Shown here one piece after another: positions 26,306 to 34,175 of a DNA stretch of 64,000 bases. The stretch lies in the NCBI RefSeq assembly GCF_014844095.1, contig NZ_CP062163.1, positions 2,565,001-2,629,000 of the forward strand, written 5' to 3'. The notes under the pieces were generated by a model, which made no database searches, was not told where the DNA came from, and was given only the letters and a program-made list of their open reading frames with translations. Source of the DNA: Brevibacillus sp. JNUCC-41. GTDB lineage: Bacteria; Bacillota; Bacilli; Bacillales; DSM-1321. The translations under genes and the position numbers were made by a program. The number at the start of each line of letters is the position of its first letter. Within the stretch, counting starts at the first letter, position 1.

Positions 26306-27187
26306 CTACTTACGAGACAGCGCTTCCTTCGTATATTTCAGCCATTCTTTTGCAGCGTATGAAAGGTAATGGTCCTTACTCCATATAAATCCTAAATTCC
26401 AACTGATGGAGGGGTTTTTAACCTTGATTGTCTTTACGCGCTCATCATGGCGGCATAAACCTTCCGGTAATAGAGCAACGCCAAGTTTACAGTAGACCAT
26501 TTCCTCAATAAAATCCCAGCGTGAGCTTTCAGTAACAATATGTGGAGAAAAACCAGCTTCATTACAGGATGAAATGATGAGATCTCGGAGGACGTAATCT
26601 TTATTGAATAAGATGAAAGATTCGTTTTCCAGGTCGGCCAAATCGATTTCTTCCTTACATGCATGCGGATGGGTGGGATGAACAATCAAGTTGATGTCTT
26701 CTTCCAAAAAGGCAAAGTGATGAAAATGTGCGGTGTTGGTTGGCAGGACTATTACTCCTATATCAATTAAGTCATTTTGGACGGATTCTTCTATCTTCTT
26801 TGAACCATCCTCTACTAATTGAAAGGTAATATTGGGATAGTCCTCATGAAAACGGCTAAGAATCCGGGGGAAAAAAGAAGCGTCGATGATCGGCGGCAGC
26901 CCGATGCGTATATGTCCCTTTTTTAAACCTAATAAATTGTCCATTTCAGTTTCTAAATTGTGAAAGGCCTTATCAATCAATTTTGCCTGTTCTAAGACAA
27001 CCCTGCCTGCATCGGTCAAGATCAGTTGCTTGCGTGAACGATCAAAAAGCTCAACACCTAGCTCGGTTTCCAGGTTTTTAATCATCTTGCTGATGGTCGG
27101 CTGGGTAATGAATAAATGGTCGGCAGCACGAGTGAAGCTATTGAAATTAGTTACTTCTATAAAGTATTGCAAATGTTTAATATCCAT
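26306..27187 (-). CDS. LysR family regulator (CidR/YwbI-like)
   Basis: 293 residues, full LysR length. The N-terminal winged HTH (1-60) has FIEVTNFNSFTRAADHLFITQPTISKMIKNLE; the effector-binding domain runs from about 90, beginning with GHIRIGLPPIID. The pattern is closest, from memory, to CidR/CcpE-like regulators (YwbI, CynR group), which respond to acetate or related carboxylates. No cidAB-like or enzyme target gene lies beside it. The intergenic region to the next gene is short (27188-27354) and may hold its promoter. Confidence 0.85.
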   Translation of the reverse strand: MDIKHLQYFIEVTNFNSFTRAADHLFITQPTISKMIKNLETELGVELFDRSRKQLILTDAGRVVLEQAKLIDKAFHNLETEMDNLLGLKKGHIRIGLPPIIDASFFPRILSRFHEDYPNITFQLVEDGSKKIEESVQNDLIDIGVIVLPTNTAHFHHFAFLEEDINLIVHPTHPHACKEEIDLADLENESFILFNKDYVLRDLIISSCNEAGFSPHIVTESSRWDFIEEMVYCKLGVALLPEGLCRHDERVKTIKVKNPSISWNLGFIWSKDHYLSYAAKEWLKYTKEALSRK

Positions 27188-27289
27188 TGCGTCACCTGTT
27201 ATCCTCGTTTAAAATTAGTTTCATTTTACCCGTAAACGGAAGTGTTTGTAAAACATGATAAGCTTTACTTGGTTTTCATGCACGCATAA

Positions 27290-27322
27290 ATAATCTGGAT
27301 TCCCAAGGGGAACCCAGATTAT
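27290..27322 (-). terminator. Terminator of the universal stress protein gene
   Basis: ATAATCTGGATTCCC (27290-27304) pairs with 27308-27322 with a single mismatch, a long stem with a 3-base loop. The T-run on the minus strand is weak. It lies between usp and the LysR gene. Confidence 0.65.
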
Positions 27323-27354
27323 GAAAAGACCGGCAATAATATCCGCCGTGAATT

Positions 27355-27780
27355 TTATTTGACCAACAAGACGGGCACTGGGGAATGTTGAACGATGTAG
27401 TGGCTTACACTGCCAAGGAATTCCTTGAAACCACTCAATCCGCGGCTACCCATGATGATAAGGTCACAATTCTGGGATTTTGCATGTTCCAATAATGTCG
27501 TGATGGCTGAGCCCTCTACGACAAATGTTTGGGATGAATTCGGGATTTCGGATAAAAGCGCCTCCGCTTTTTTAATCACTTCCTTGCCATACTTGAGCAT
27601 GGATTCTTCAATTTCCTGAAATGCATTGCCATATATATTTGATTTGATTGGCAATGTTACAGCGTGAAGCACTTGGATTTCGATAGCGGGATCCAGCTTC
27701 GCTAATTCAATCGCTTTTTCTAAAGATTTAAGTGCCAATTCAGATTCATCATAAGCAACTAATATCCTTGAACATAGCAT
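27355..27780 (-). CDS. Universal stress protein (UspA family)
   Basis: 141 residues. The fold begins with SRILVAYDESELALKSLEKA and ends with the ATP-binding motif MGSRGLSGFKEFLGSVSHYIVQHSPVPVLLVK, the ATP-binding subgroup of UspA. It acts in the cytoplasm as a dimer in stress survival; the direct biochemical role is not known. It diverges from the MerR gene across a 165-bp region. Confidence 0.9.
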   Translation of the reverse strand: MLCSRILVAYDESELALKSLEKAIELAKLDPAIEIQVLHAVTLPIKSNIYGNAFQEIEESMLKYGKEVIKKAEALLSEIPNSSQTFVVEGSAITTLLEHAKSQNCDLIIMGSRGLSGFKEFLGSVSHYIVQHSPVPVLLVK

Positions 27781-27876
27781 TGGTCGATCATTCCCTTCTT
27801 TAAATTAATATACCTATAGTATATCAATTTAAATCTTTCATATAGTTTCATATATTATAAATTTTGTGAATATTTA

Positions 27877-27907
27877 TTGAAGTTTACGTTTACGTCAATG
27901 TTAGAAT
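27877..27907 (+). promoter_or_regulatory. MerR-type promoter with 19-bp spacer and LiuR-like operator
   Basis: TTGAAG (27877-27882) and TAGAAT (27902-27907) are separated by 19 bases, the over-long spacer typical of promoters activated or repressed by MerR-family proteins. The spacer is TTTACGTTTACGTCAATGT, whose core resembles the site I recall for LiuR-type regulators of branched-chain acyl-CoA catabolism. It should control the MerR gene and the operon behind it. Confidence 0.7.
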
Positions 27908-27944
27908 AAAGGTAAATAATCCCTTTGCAAAGTGTGGTTTTAAC

Positions 27945-28346
27945 ATGTACACCATTTCTGAGTTAGCAAAAGAATTCGGATTGACGACAAGGACCCTCCG
28001 TTATTATGAGGAACTGGGTATGCTTAGGCCAAAGCGTACCGAAACGGGAAAAAGAGTTTATGGAAAGAAAGAATATGCACAGCTCAAAATCATAATGCGC
28101 GGTAAGAAGTATGGTTTTTCGTTAGTGGAAATAAAGGATATAGTCCTTTTATTCGATAAGGATAGGACAGGCATTAAGCAGTTGGAAAAAACGATTGAAA
28201 CTGCAGGACAGAAATTAAACGAAATTAATGAACGCATTAAAGAGCTGGATGGATTAAAGCAAGATTTTGAACAGGTAATCAAAGGCTTTACCGAAACCCT
28301 ACATGACTTGAAAGTGAACGATAAAACAGGCAAGCGGTGTAATTAA
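27945..28346 (+). CDS. MerR family regulator of acyl-CoA catabolism (LiuR-like)
   Basis: 133 residues. MerR HTH at 1-70 (YTISELAKEFGLTTRTLRYYEELGML), followed by a long dimerisation coiled coil (about 75-120) and no metal-binding cysteine cluster; the only cysteine is near the C-terminus. That shape, and the position in front of acyl-CoA dehydrogenase, thiolase and ligase genes, fits regulators sensing acyl-CoA or related compounds. The ribosome site is weak. It is the first gene of the presumed operon, though a 68-bp gap precedes the next. Confidence 0.85.
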   Translation: MYTISELAKEFGLTTRTLRYYEELGMLRPKRTETGKRVYGKKEYAQLKIIMRGKKYGFSLVEIKDIVLLFDKDRTGIKQLEKTIETAGQKLNEINERIKELDGLKQDFEQVIKGFTETLHDLKVNDKTGKRCN

Positions 28347-28414
28347 TCTTGAAAATAGGTTTTGATGATAGTAAGAGATGAATATATATTCTTAAAAACA
28401 AATGGGGTGGGAAT

Positions 28415-29182
28415 TTGGAAATTCAAGAAACCATTGCAGTTGTGACAGGCGGGGCTTCTGGTCTGGGAGCTGCAACAGTAAGAAACATCATTAAAAAAGG
28501 TGGAAAAGCGGTCATATTTGACCTCTCGGAAGAAAACCGCGCTAAAATGGCGCGGGAATTGGGAGATTCAGTGCTGTTTATAAAAACGGATGTAACTAGT
28601 GAAGAAAGCGTATCGGTAGCATTGGCTGAAGGAATGAAAAAATTCGGGAGCATCAATACAGTCATCAACTGTGCAGGCATTGCGATTGCAGAGAAGGTCA
28701 TAGGCAGAAAAGGTATACATGAATTGAAAGCGTTCTCAAATGTCGTGCAGATCAATTTGATCGGTACGTTTAACGTAATCCGGCTTGCGGCTGAAAAAAT
28801 GGTCGAAAATGAACCGAACCAAGAGGGGGAGCGTGGGGTCATTATCAATACAGCTTCGGTAGCTGCCTTTGAAGGACAAATCGGACAAGCCGCATATAGT
28901 GCCTCTAAGGGGGGGATTGTTGCCATGACTCTCCCGATTGCAAGGGAGCTTGCCACCAAAGGGATACGTGTCGTATCGATTGCACCCGGTCTATTCCATA
29001 CTCCGATGTTCGATTCATTGCCTGAAGAAGCCAGGACGTCATTAGGTAAAACCGTGCCATTCCCACCAAGGCTCGGGTATCCCGAAGAGTACGCTAAACT
29101 AACGGAAAGCATCATAACGAATCCAATGCTGAATGGGGAAACCATCAGGCTTGATGGGGCCATTAGAATGGCACCCAGGTAA
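28415..29182 (+). CDS. 3-hydroxyacyl-CoA dehydrogenase type 2 (SDR)
   Basis: 255 residues, starting at TTG with GGGGTGGGAA upstream. Classical short-chain dehydrogenase: NAD motif TGGASGLG (11-18), Asp37 in IFDLSEEN favouring NAD, NCAG (85-88), Ser148, Tyr161 and Lys165 in YSASK. Features such as EGQIGQAAYSASKGG and RLGYPEEYAKL match the HSD10/type-2 3-hydroxyacyl-CoA dehydrogenase group, which oxidises straight and 2-methyl-branched 3-hydroxyacyl-CoA. In this operon it supplies the third beta-oxidation step. Confidence 0.85.
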   Translation: MEIQETIAVVTGGASGLGAATVRNIIKKGGKAVIFDLSEENRAKMARELGDSVLFIKTDVTSEESVSVALAEGMKKFGSINTVINCAGIAIAEKVIGRKGIHELKAFSNVVQINLIGTFNVIRLAAEKMVENEPNQEGERGVIINTASVAAFEGQIGQAAYSASKGGIVAMTLPIARELATKGIRVVSIAPGLFHTPMFDSLPEEARTSLGKTVPFPPRLGYPEEYAKLTESIITNPMLNGETIRLDGAIRMAPR

Positions 29183-29262
29183 GTTGTTAATTCCTTCAGG
29201 GAAATCCATTGTAAATCTGGAAAAAGAGCCTCCGGCAAGGAAATGGAGAGGAGAGAAAACAG

Positions 29263-30408
29263 ATGAAGCATCCATACCTAAGTGAAGATCATGAAATTTT
29301 CCGTAAGTCATTCCGAAAGTTTTTAGAGAAAGAAGCAGTTCCCAACTATGAACGGTGGGAAGAAGAGAGAATCATTCCCCGGTCATTTTGGGTGAAAATG
29401 GGGGAACAGGGTTTTTTATGTCCGGACCTTGGAGAAGAGTATGGGGGTTCCGGGGTAGATTGGGGCTTTGCTGTCATAATTAATGAAGAATTGGAAAGAG
29501 TGGGTTCTGGTTTCATTGGTTTCGGACTTCACAGTGACATCACCGTTCCGTATATTTCCGCATACGGAAATGAGTCGCAGAAACGGCGTTGGCTTCCTAA
29601 ATGCACGACAGGGGAAATCATTACAGCCATTGCCATGACAGAGCCTGACACAGGTTCAGATTTGGCCAATATTAAAACGACTGCCATTTTGGATGGAGAT
29701 CATTACATATTAAATGGCCAAAAGACATTCATCACAAATGGTATTCATTCGGATTTGGTCATCGTTGCCTGTAAAACGGATCCAAGTGCCGTTCCGAAAC
29801 ATAAAGGCGTTAGCTTAGTCGTGGTCGAAAGGGATACACCCGGATTTTCCAGGGGGAGAAAACTGAAGAAACTTGGCTTGCACAGTCAGGATACAGCAGA
29901 ACTCATCTTCGAGGATTGCCGTGTTCCAAAGGAAAACCTGCTTGGTGAAGAAGGCAAGGGGTTTACTTACTTAATGGAAAAATTGCAGCAGGAACGCCTT
30001 GTGGTGGCGATTTGTGCTCAAACCGCATCTGAGGATATGCTGGCCGATACGATTGAGTACGTGAAGGGCAGGGAAGCGTTCGGAAAATCCGTAAGTCAGT
30101 TTCAAAATACCCAATTCAAAATGGCGGAAATGGCAACGGAAATCAAAATGGGGCGTGCCTTCCTAGATCAATTGATCGCCAAACATATGTCTGGTGAACA
30201 GGTTGTAACGGAAGTTTCGATGGCAAAATGGCGTTTGACGGAGACTGCCCGAAAAATATCCATTGAATGCATGCAGCTCCATGGCGGCTATGGATATATG
30301 GAGGAATACAAGATTGCCAGAAGGTATCGGGATGTTCCCGTAGCAAGCATCTATGCCGGGACAAATGAAATCATGAAGAAAATCATCGCCAAGAATCTGG
30401 GTCTATAA
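29263..30408 (+). CDS. Acyl-CoA dehydrogenase (LCAD/IVD catalytic type)
   Basis: 381 residues, full length, FAD enzyme. TAIAMTEPDTGSDLANI (FAD/substrate motif, 121-137), ITNGIHSD, AFGKSVSQFQNTQFKMAEMA and the C-terminal GGYGYMEEYKIARRYRD are all typical. The catalytic-base position used by short- and medium-chain enzymes (YEGT) is Ala365 (YAGT). Glu244 in QQERLVVA takes the position used by long-chain and isovaleryl-CoA dehydrogenases. This suggests long or branched substrates. It needs electron-transfer flavoprotein, not encoded here. Confidence 0.9.
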   Translation: MKHPYLSEDHEIFRKSFRKFLEKEAVPNYERWEEERIIPRSFWVKMGEQGFLCPDLGEEYGGSGVDWGFAVIINEELERVGSGFIGFGLHSDITVPYISAYGNESQKRRWLPKCTTGEIITAIAMTEPDTGSDLANIKTTAILDGDHYILNGQKTFITNGIHSDLVIVACKTDPSAVPKHKGVSLVVVERDTPGFSRGRKLKKLGLHSQDTAELIFEDCRVPKENLLGEEGKGFTYLMEKLQQERLVVAICAQTASEDMLADTIEYVKGREAFGKSVSQFQNTQFKMAEMATEIKMGRAFLDQLIAKHMSGEQVVTEVSMAKWRLTETARKISIECMQLHGGYGYMEEYKIARRYRDVPVASIYAGTNEIMKKIIAKNLGL

Positions 30409-30435
30409 TAAAACGATGAGAAGGGGAGAGAGTAT

Positions 30436-31608
30436 ATGCGGGAAGTGGTTATCGTTGAAGGGATCCGCACGCCAGTTGGCAGAAGGAACGGTGTCTTGAA
30501 AGACGTTCGCCCTGATGATCTGGCAGGGGAAGTATTGAAGAAGCTGATTGAAAAGGCGGGCATCGATCCGGCTATTGTCGATGATGTCATTTTAGGTTGT
30601 GTTTCACAGTCGGGCGAACAGGCCGGTGATATAGCAAGGGTTGCTGCACTGATTGCCGGATTTCCAATTGAAGTGCCGGGAACGACGATTGACCGTCAAT
30701 GCGGATCAAGTCAGCAGGCAGTCCATTTCGCTTCCCAGGCCATCTTGTCAGGTGATATGGATGTCGTAGTGGCCGGTGGTGTGGAGAATATGTCACGAGT
30801 TCCCATGGGGTCTAATTATCAAGGTGCTGGAACAAGCCAAAAGTATATGGACTCGTATGAGGTGATCAACCAAGGTTTGTCAGCTGAGAGAATCGCCGAT
30901 AAGTGGGGAATAACACGGGAAGATTGTGATCAGTTTTCCGTTGAGAGCCATGCCAAGGCAATACGCGCTCAAAAAGAAGGGCATTTTACCCGTGAAATGA
31001 TATCAGTAACGGGTACTGATAAAGAAGGAAATCAAATCGAAGTTACGGAAGATCAAGGCCCAAGGGATGGAACCACGCTTGAAGTACTTGCTGGATTGAA
31101 ACCGGTTTTTCAAGACGGCGGTTTAATCCATGCAGGGAACTCAAGTCAGATCAGTGATGGTGCTGCCGTTTTATTATTGATGGAACGCAGTAAAGCCGAA
31201 GAACTTGGATTGAAACCGCGCTTTAAAGTGCATACACGGGTTGTTGTCGGATCAGATCCCACCCTGATGCTTACGGGACCGATTCCCGCCACCAAAAAAG
31301 CTTTGGAAAAAGCAGGTCTTACAATTGATGATATCGATATCTTTGAAGTGAATGAGGCTTTCGCTCCTGTACCGATTGCCTGGCTAAAAGAAACGGGGGC
31401 AGACCCCCAAAAGCTGAATCCAAATGGCGGGGCGATTGCCTTGGGTCATCCTCTTGGCGGAAGCGGGGCCCGATTGATGGTGTCGATGATCCATGAGTTA
31501 GAAAGGACGGGCGGCCGTTATGGGCTGCAAACAATGTGTGAAGGCCACGGCATGGCTAATGCAACCATCATTGAAAGATTGAACGGAAGCCGGACTATCG
31601 ATTTATGA
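30436..31608 (+). CDS. Acetyl-CoA acyltransferase (thiolase)
   Basis: 390 residues. The nucleophilic Cys89 in DRQCGSSQQA, His338 in GGAIALGHPLGGSGARL and the second Cys368 in MCEGHGMAN form the thiolase active site. The CEGHGMAN version, instead of CIGGGMG, is common in degradative thiolases of non-standard acyl-CoAs. It cleaves 3-ketoacyl-CoA to acetyl- or propionyl-CoA plus a shortened acyl-CoA. It starts 28 bases after the dehydrogenase with GGGGAGAG. Confidence 0.9.
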   Translation: MREVVIVEGIRTPVGRRNGVLKDVRPDDLAGEVLKKLIEKAGIDPAIVDDVILGCVSQSGEQAGDIARVAALIAGFPIEVPGTTIDRQCGSSQQAVHFASQAILSGDMDVVVAGGVENMSRVPMGSNYQGAGTSQKYMDSYEVINQGLSAERIADKWGITREDCDQFSVESHAKAIRAQKEGHFTREMISVTGTDKEGNQIEVTEDQGPRDGTTLEVLAGLKPVFQDGGLIHAGNSSQISDGAAVLLLMERSKAEELGLKPRFKVHTRVVVGSDPTLMLTGPIPATKKALEKAGLTIDDIDIFEVNEAFAPVPIAWLKETGADPQKLNPNGGAIALGHPLGGSGARLMVSMIHELERTGGRYGLQTMCEGHGMANATIIERLNGSRTIDL

Positions 31609-31653
31609 ACATTCGTAATTCGCACGAAAGTAAAAGCTGAAAAAGGGATGAAG

Positions 31654-31699
31654 CCGACCATCGGCAGGCTTTGCCTGAACTCTGCCTGTTGATGGTGGT
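31654..31699 (+). other. Intergenic hairpin inside the acyl-CoA operon
   Basis: ACCATCGGCAGGC (31657-31669) pairs with GCCTGTTGATGGT (31684-31696) allowing G-U pairs. No T-run follows, so it is more likely an RNA stability or processing element than a terminator, just before the ligase gene. Confidence 0.5.
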
Positions 31700-31719
31700 T
31701 ACTTGAGGAGGAACATGAT

Positions 31720-33300
31720 ATGTCAGTAACGATTAAAAATATCTTTGATCATACGGTTCAGAAATTTCCCATTAAAGAAGCTATCTACGACGTGAGAAGA
31801 AATATCCGCTATACGTACATTCAATGGAATGAGCAGGTGAATAGGTTGGCGGCGGCCCTCCAAGCGGAAGGGGTGCGAAAAGGGGACAGGGTCTCTACGT
31901 ACCTTTACAACAATGAAGAGCTTGCAACAGCATTCTTTGCCTGTGCAAAAATCGGCGCAATCTTTAATCCGATCAACTTCCGATTAATGCCGGAAGAGTT
32001 GGCCTTCATCTTGAACGATGCTGCTCCAAAGGTCGTTTTATTCGAACACGAACTGGAAACGAACGTTGCCGCGGTTGAAAAGCGATTTCCGGAAACGGCT
32101 TTTTGGTATATTGATGATAATGTGCCTGGATATGCAAAAGGTTACCGCCAGAAGATGGCAAGTATCTCATCAAAGCCAGATGAAGTGGACGTTCACGAAG
32201 ATGATATCTATGCCATCATGTATACGAGCGGGACAACCGGTCGTCCAAAAGGGGTCATTCACCTTCATAAAGATATGGTCAAACAAGCTGAGATTTTAAT
32301 TGAGGCCATGAAGTATGAACGCTCTGATATCGGTTTGATTACTGCACCGATGTTTCATTGTGCCGAATTACACTGTTCCTTTTTACCTCGCATACAGGTC
32401 GGTGCCGCAAATGTCATATTGCATCAGTTTAATCCCAAAAAGGTCATGGAACTGATTGAATCGGAAGGGATCACCAAGTTTTTTGCTGCACCTACGATGT
32501 GGAACATGCTCCTCCAGGAAAATTTGGATGAGTACAAATTCCAGAGTTTGAGGCTTGGGCTTTATGGGGCAGCCCCGATGGCTCCAACACTTGTACGTGC
32601 CTGTCAGGAGAAACTCGGCATCCAGTTCATCCAAGCTTATGGAATGACTGAAATGGGTCCTGCCATCACTCTCCTATTGGAGGAAGACCAAATTAGAAAA
32701 GCGGGTTCTGCCGGCAAGGCATGTTCCGATCATGAAATAATCATTGCCCGTCCGAATGAAGAAGGGCCATCGGATCCCGAGGATATGCTGGAACCTGGGG
32801 AAACAGGGGAAATTCTTGTGAAGGGTCCGTGTATCATGCAGGGGTATTTTCAAAAAGATAGAGAGACCGAAAAGGCGCTTTACAAAGGCTGGTACCATTC
32901 CGGTGACATCGGTTTCCTGGATGAAGACGGATATCTGTGGGTCAAGGACCGGGTGGACGACATGATTATTTCTGGAGGGGAAAATATTTATCCACGTGAA
33001 GTGGAAGATACACTATATGAGCATCAAGGAATTCTCGACTGTGCAGTACTTGGTCAGCCGGATGATCAATGGGGGGAAACGGTGACGGCCTTCATCGTAG
33101 CCAAAGACCCAACGCTTGCGGAAAACGATTTAGAAGCCTGGTGTAAAAACAGTGTTACGCTAGCAAACTATAAACGTCCAAGAAGATATATCTTCTGTAA
33201 TGAGCTGCCTCGTAACGCAAGCGGGAAGATACAAAAGTTCATGCTTCGTAAACAGTTAGAAGAAAACGTTAATGGAGAAAGTTTAGGGAACTTTCTTTAA
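31720..33300 (+). CDS. Fatty-acyl-CoA ligase (AMP-forming)
   Basis: 526 residues. ANL-superfamily signatures: the phosphate-binding loop YTSGTTGRPKG (168-178), YGMTEMGP, the hinge region YHSGDIGFLDEDGYLWVKDRVDDMI, SGGENIYPREVE, and the catalytic C-terminal Lys503 in NASGKIQKF. It activates a carboxylic acid with ATP and CoA to feed the operon; it resembles medium/long-chain and steroid-type FadD proteins. It has its own good ribosome site (GAGGAGG). Confidence 0.9.
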   Translation: MSVTIKNIFDHTVQKFPIKEAIYDVRRNIRYTYIQWNEQVNRLAAALQAEGVRKGDRVSTYLYNNEELATAFFACAKIGAIFNPINFRLMPEELAFILNDAAPKVVLFEHELETNVAAVEKRFPETAFWYIDDNVPGYAKGYRQKMASISSKPDEVDVHEDDIYAIMYTSGTTGRPKGVIHLHKDMVKQAEILIEAMKYERSDIGLITAPMFHCAELHCSFLPRIQVGAANVILHQFNPKKVMELIESEGITKFFAAPTMWNMLLQENLDEYKFQSLRLGLYGAAPMAPTLVRACQEKLGIQFIQAYGMTEMGPAITLLLEEDQIRKAGSAGKACSDHEIIIARPNEEGPSDPEDMLEPGETGEILVKGPCIMQGYFQKDRETEKALYKGWYHSGDIGFLDEDGYLWVKDRVDDMIISGGENIYPREVEDTLYEHQGILDCAVLGQPDDQWGETVTAFIVAKDPTLAENDLEAWCKNSVTLANYKRPRRYIFCNELPRNASGKIQKFMLRKQLEENVNGESLGNFL

Positions 33301-33471
33301 TGCAGGGGTCAGTAGCGGATGCAACCACTGACAAGTTAGGGGGAAAAGTCATTTAGAATTTGCTTGGCTTGCAATCATACTTGGAAGGAAGAAATTTAAT
33401 AAAGAGCCGTATGGATGAATGATTATATAAATAATAATAATCCTGTGGAACAAATCAAGCAGAGAGAATAG

Positions 33472-33641
33472 TTATCCACAACAAAAATACAGCGTGGGCA
33501 GCATAACATCCCCTTTATCCACATAACCCACAGGGTTATCCATAAATAACATTATTTTCATGTTAATAAAGTGAGTTATTGTACTTATATTTTATCAGTA
33601 TTTTCAGAATATATCCACAATATACACAGGGGTGTGGATAA
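33472..33641. promoter_or_regulatory. Cluster of DnaA boxes
   Basis: Three perfect DnaA boxes TTATCCACA lie at 33472-33480 and 33515-33523 (plus) and 33633-33641 (minus). Two one-mismatch boxes are at 33536-33544 (TTATCCATA) and 33611-33619 (ATATCCACA). A palindrome ATAACCC-ACA-GGGTTAT (33523-33539) joins boxes two and three, and about 66 bp of AT-rich DNA separates boxes three and four. DnaA is the replication initiator; clusters away from oriC act as titration or control sites in several bacteria. Confidence 0.8.
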
Positions 33642-33654
33642 GCTATATAAATAA

Positions 33655-33687
33655 AGAAAACACAAGGGGATGATTTACAACCCCTTG
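33655..33687 (-). terminator. Probable terminator of yfhD
   Basis: CAAGGGG (33663-33669)/CCCCTTG (33681-33687) with an 11-base loop and TGTTTTCTTT following on the minus strand. Confidence 0.6.
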
Positions 33688-33706
33688 GTTTGATTTATCA
33701 TGCTTA

Positions 33707-33889
33707 TTAACGGCGATTATGAGCACGGCGGTCAGCTGCATTTGCCCGGGCCTGTGCCTCGATGTCTTCCTGGTCAGCCAGTTCGGAAGAATATTCCACG
33801 TCAAGTCCGTCACTCTTCAGGTTTTTAGGAACCTGAGGAAGTTTTTGTTTGTTCTTATCTCGATTATGGTGTATGCTTTTTCGTCCCAT
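33707..33889 (-). CDS. yfhD: YfhD family protein
   Basis: 60 residues, basic N-terminus (GRKSIHHNRDKNKQKLPQVPK), then DGLDVEYSSELADQEDIEAQARANAADRRA. This matches the small YfhD protein of Bacillus, which is conserved among spore formers and of unknown function. It is the first recognisable member of the conserved yfh block. Ribosome site GGGAGGCGC a few bases before the ATG. Confidence 0.85.
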   Translation of the reverse strand: MGRKSIHHNRDKNKQKLPQVPKNLKSDGLDVEYSSELADQEDIEAQARANAADRRAHNRR

Positions 33890-33911
33890 GTTAGCGCCTC
33901 CCTAGAATGAA

Positions 33912-33956
33912 AAAATAAGCTGGAGATGAATTCACTAATCATCTCCAGCTTATTTT
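33912..33956. terminator. Terminator between yfhE and yfhD
   Basis: A perfect 18-bp stem (33912-33929/33939-33956) with a 9-base loop; arms start with AAAA and end with TTTT so it works both ways. It mainly terminates yfhE. Confidence 0.92.
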
Positions 33957-33999
33957 GTGTTGGGTGGCTATTCAAAATGTACGGGAAAAAACTCCAAAC

Positions 34000-34122
34000 T
34001 TAACGACGGGATTTCTTCTCGGTATAACCGCCAGCTCGATCTGCTTTTTTAAATTCACGAGCATAAAGAATAGCTTGGGTACTAGTTAAGTTACTTTTCT
34101 CTTTATCGTGTTTTTTGAGCAA
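34000..34122 (-). CDS. yfhE: YfhE family small protein
   Basis: 40 residues starting at TTG 34122 with GGAGATGATC upstream. The sequence KEKSNLTSTQAILYAREF followed by KKADRAGGYTEKKSRR matches Bacillus YfhE, a tiny conserved protein of unknown function. It lies between yfhD and yfhF as in B. subtilis and is too short for routine gene finding. Confidence 0.85.
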   Translation of the reverse strand: MLKKHDKEKSNLTSTQAILYAREFKKADRAGGYTEKKSRR

Positions 34123-34175
34123 TTAGATCATCTCCATTTCACTTAATATCCCTATTTTTTCCTAAAATGACCCTT

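Larger units (their letters stand above)
33301..33706. other. Convergent intergenic gap with DnaA boxes
   Basis: About 400 bp between the ligase gene and yfhD, with no protein gene. A weak hairpin GTCAGT/ACTGAC lies at 33307-33331. The rest is dominated by the DnaA-box cluster and an AT-rich segment (33541-33610). Confidence 0.7.

Noticed and set aside
28423..29271. 282-codon minus-strand frame antisense to the SDR gene
   Set aside because: It is the shadow of a well-conserved dehydrogenase; the translation has no recognisable fold and no ribosome site.
33472..33641. Calling the DnaA-box cluster the chromosomal origin
   Set aside because: dnaA, dnaN, rpmH and gyrase genes are absent, and the flanking yfh genes lie far from oriC in related genomes.
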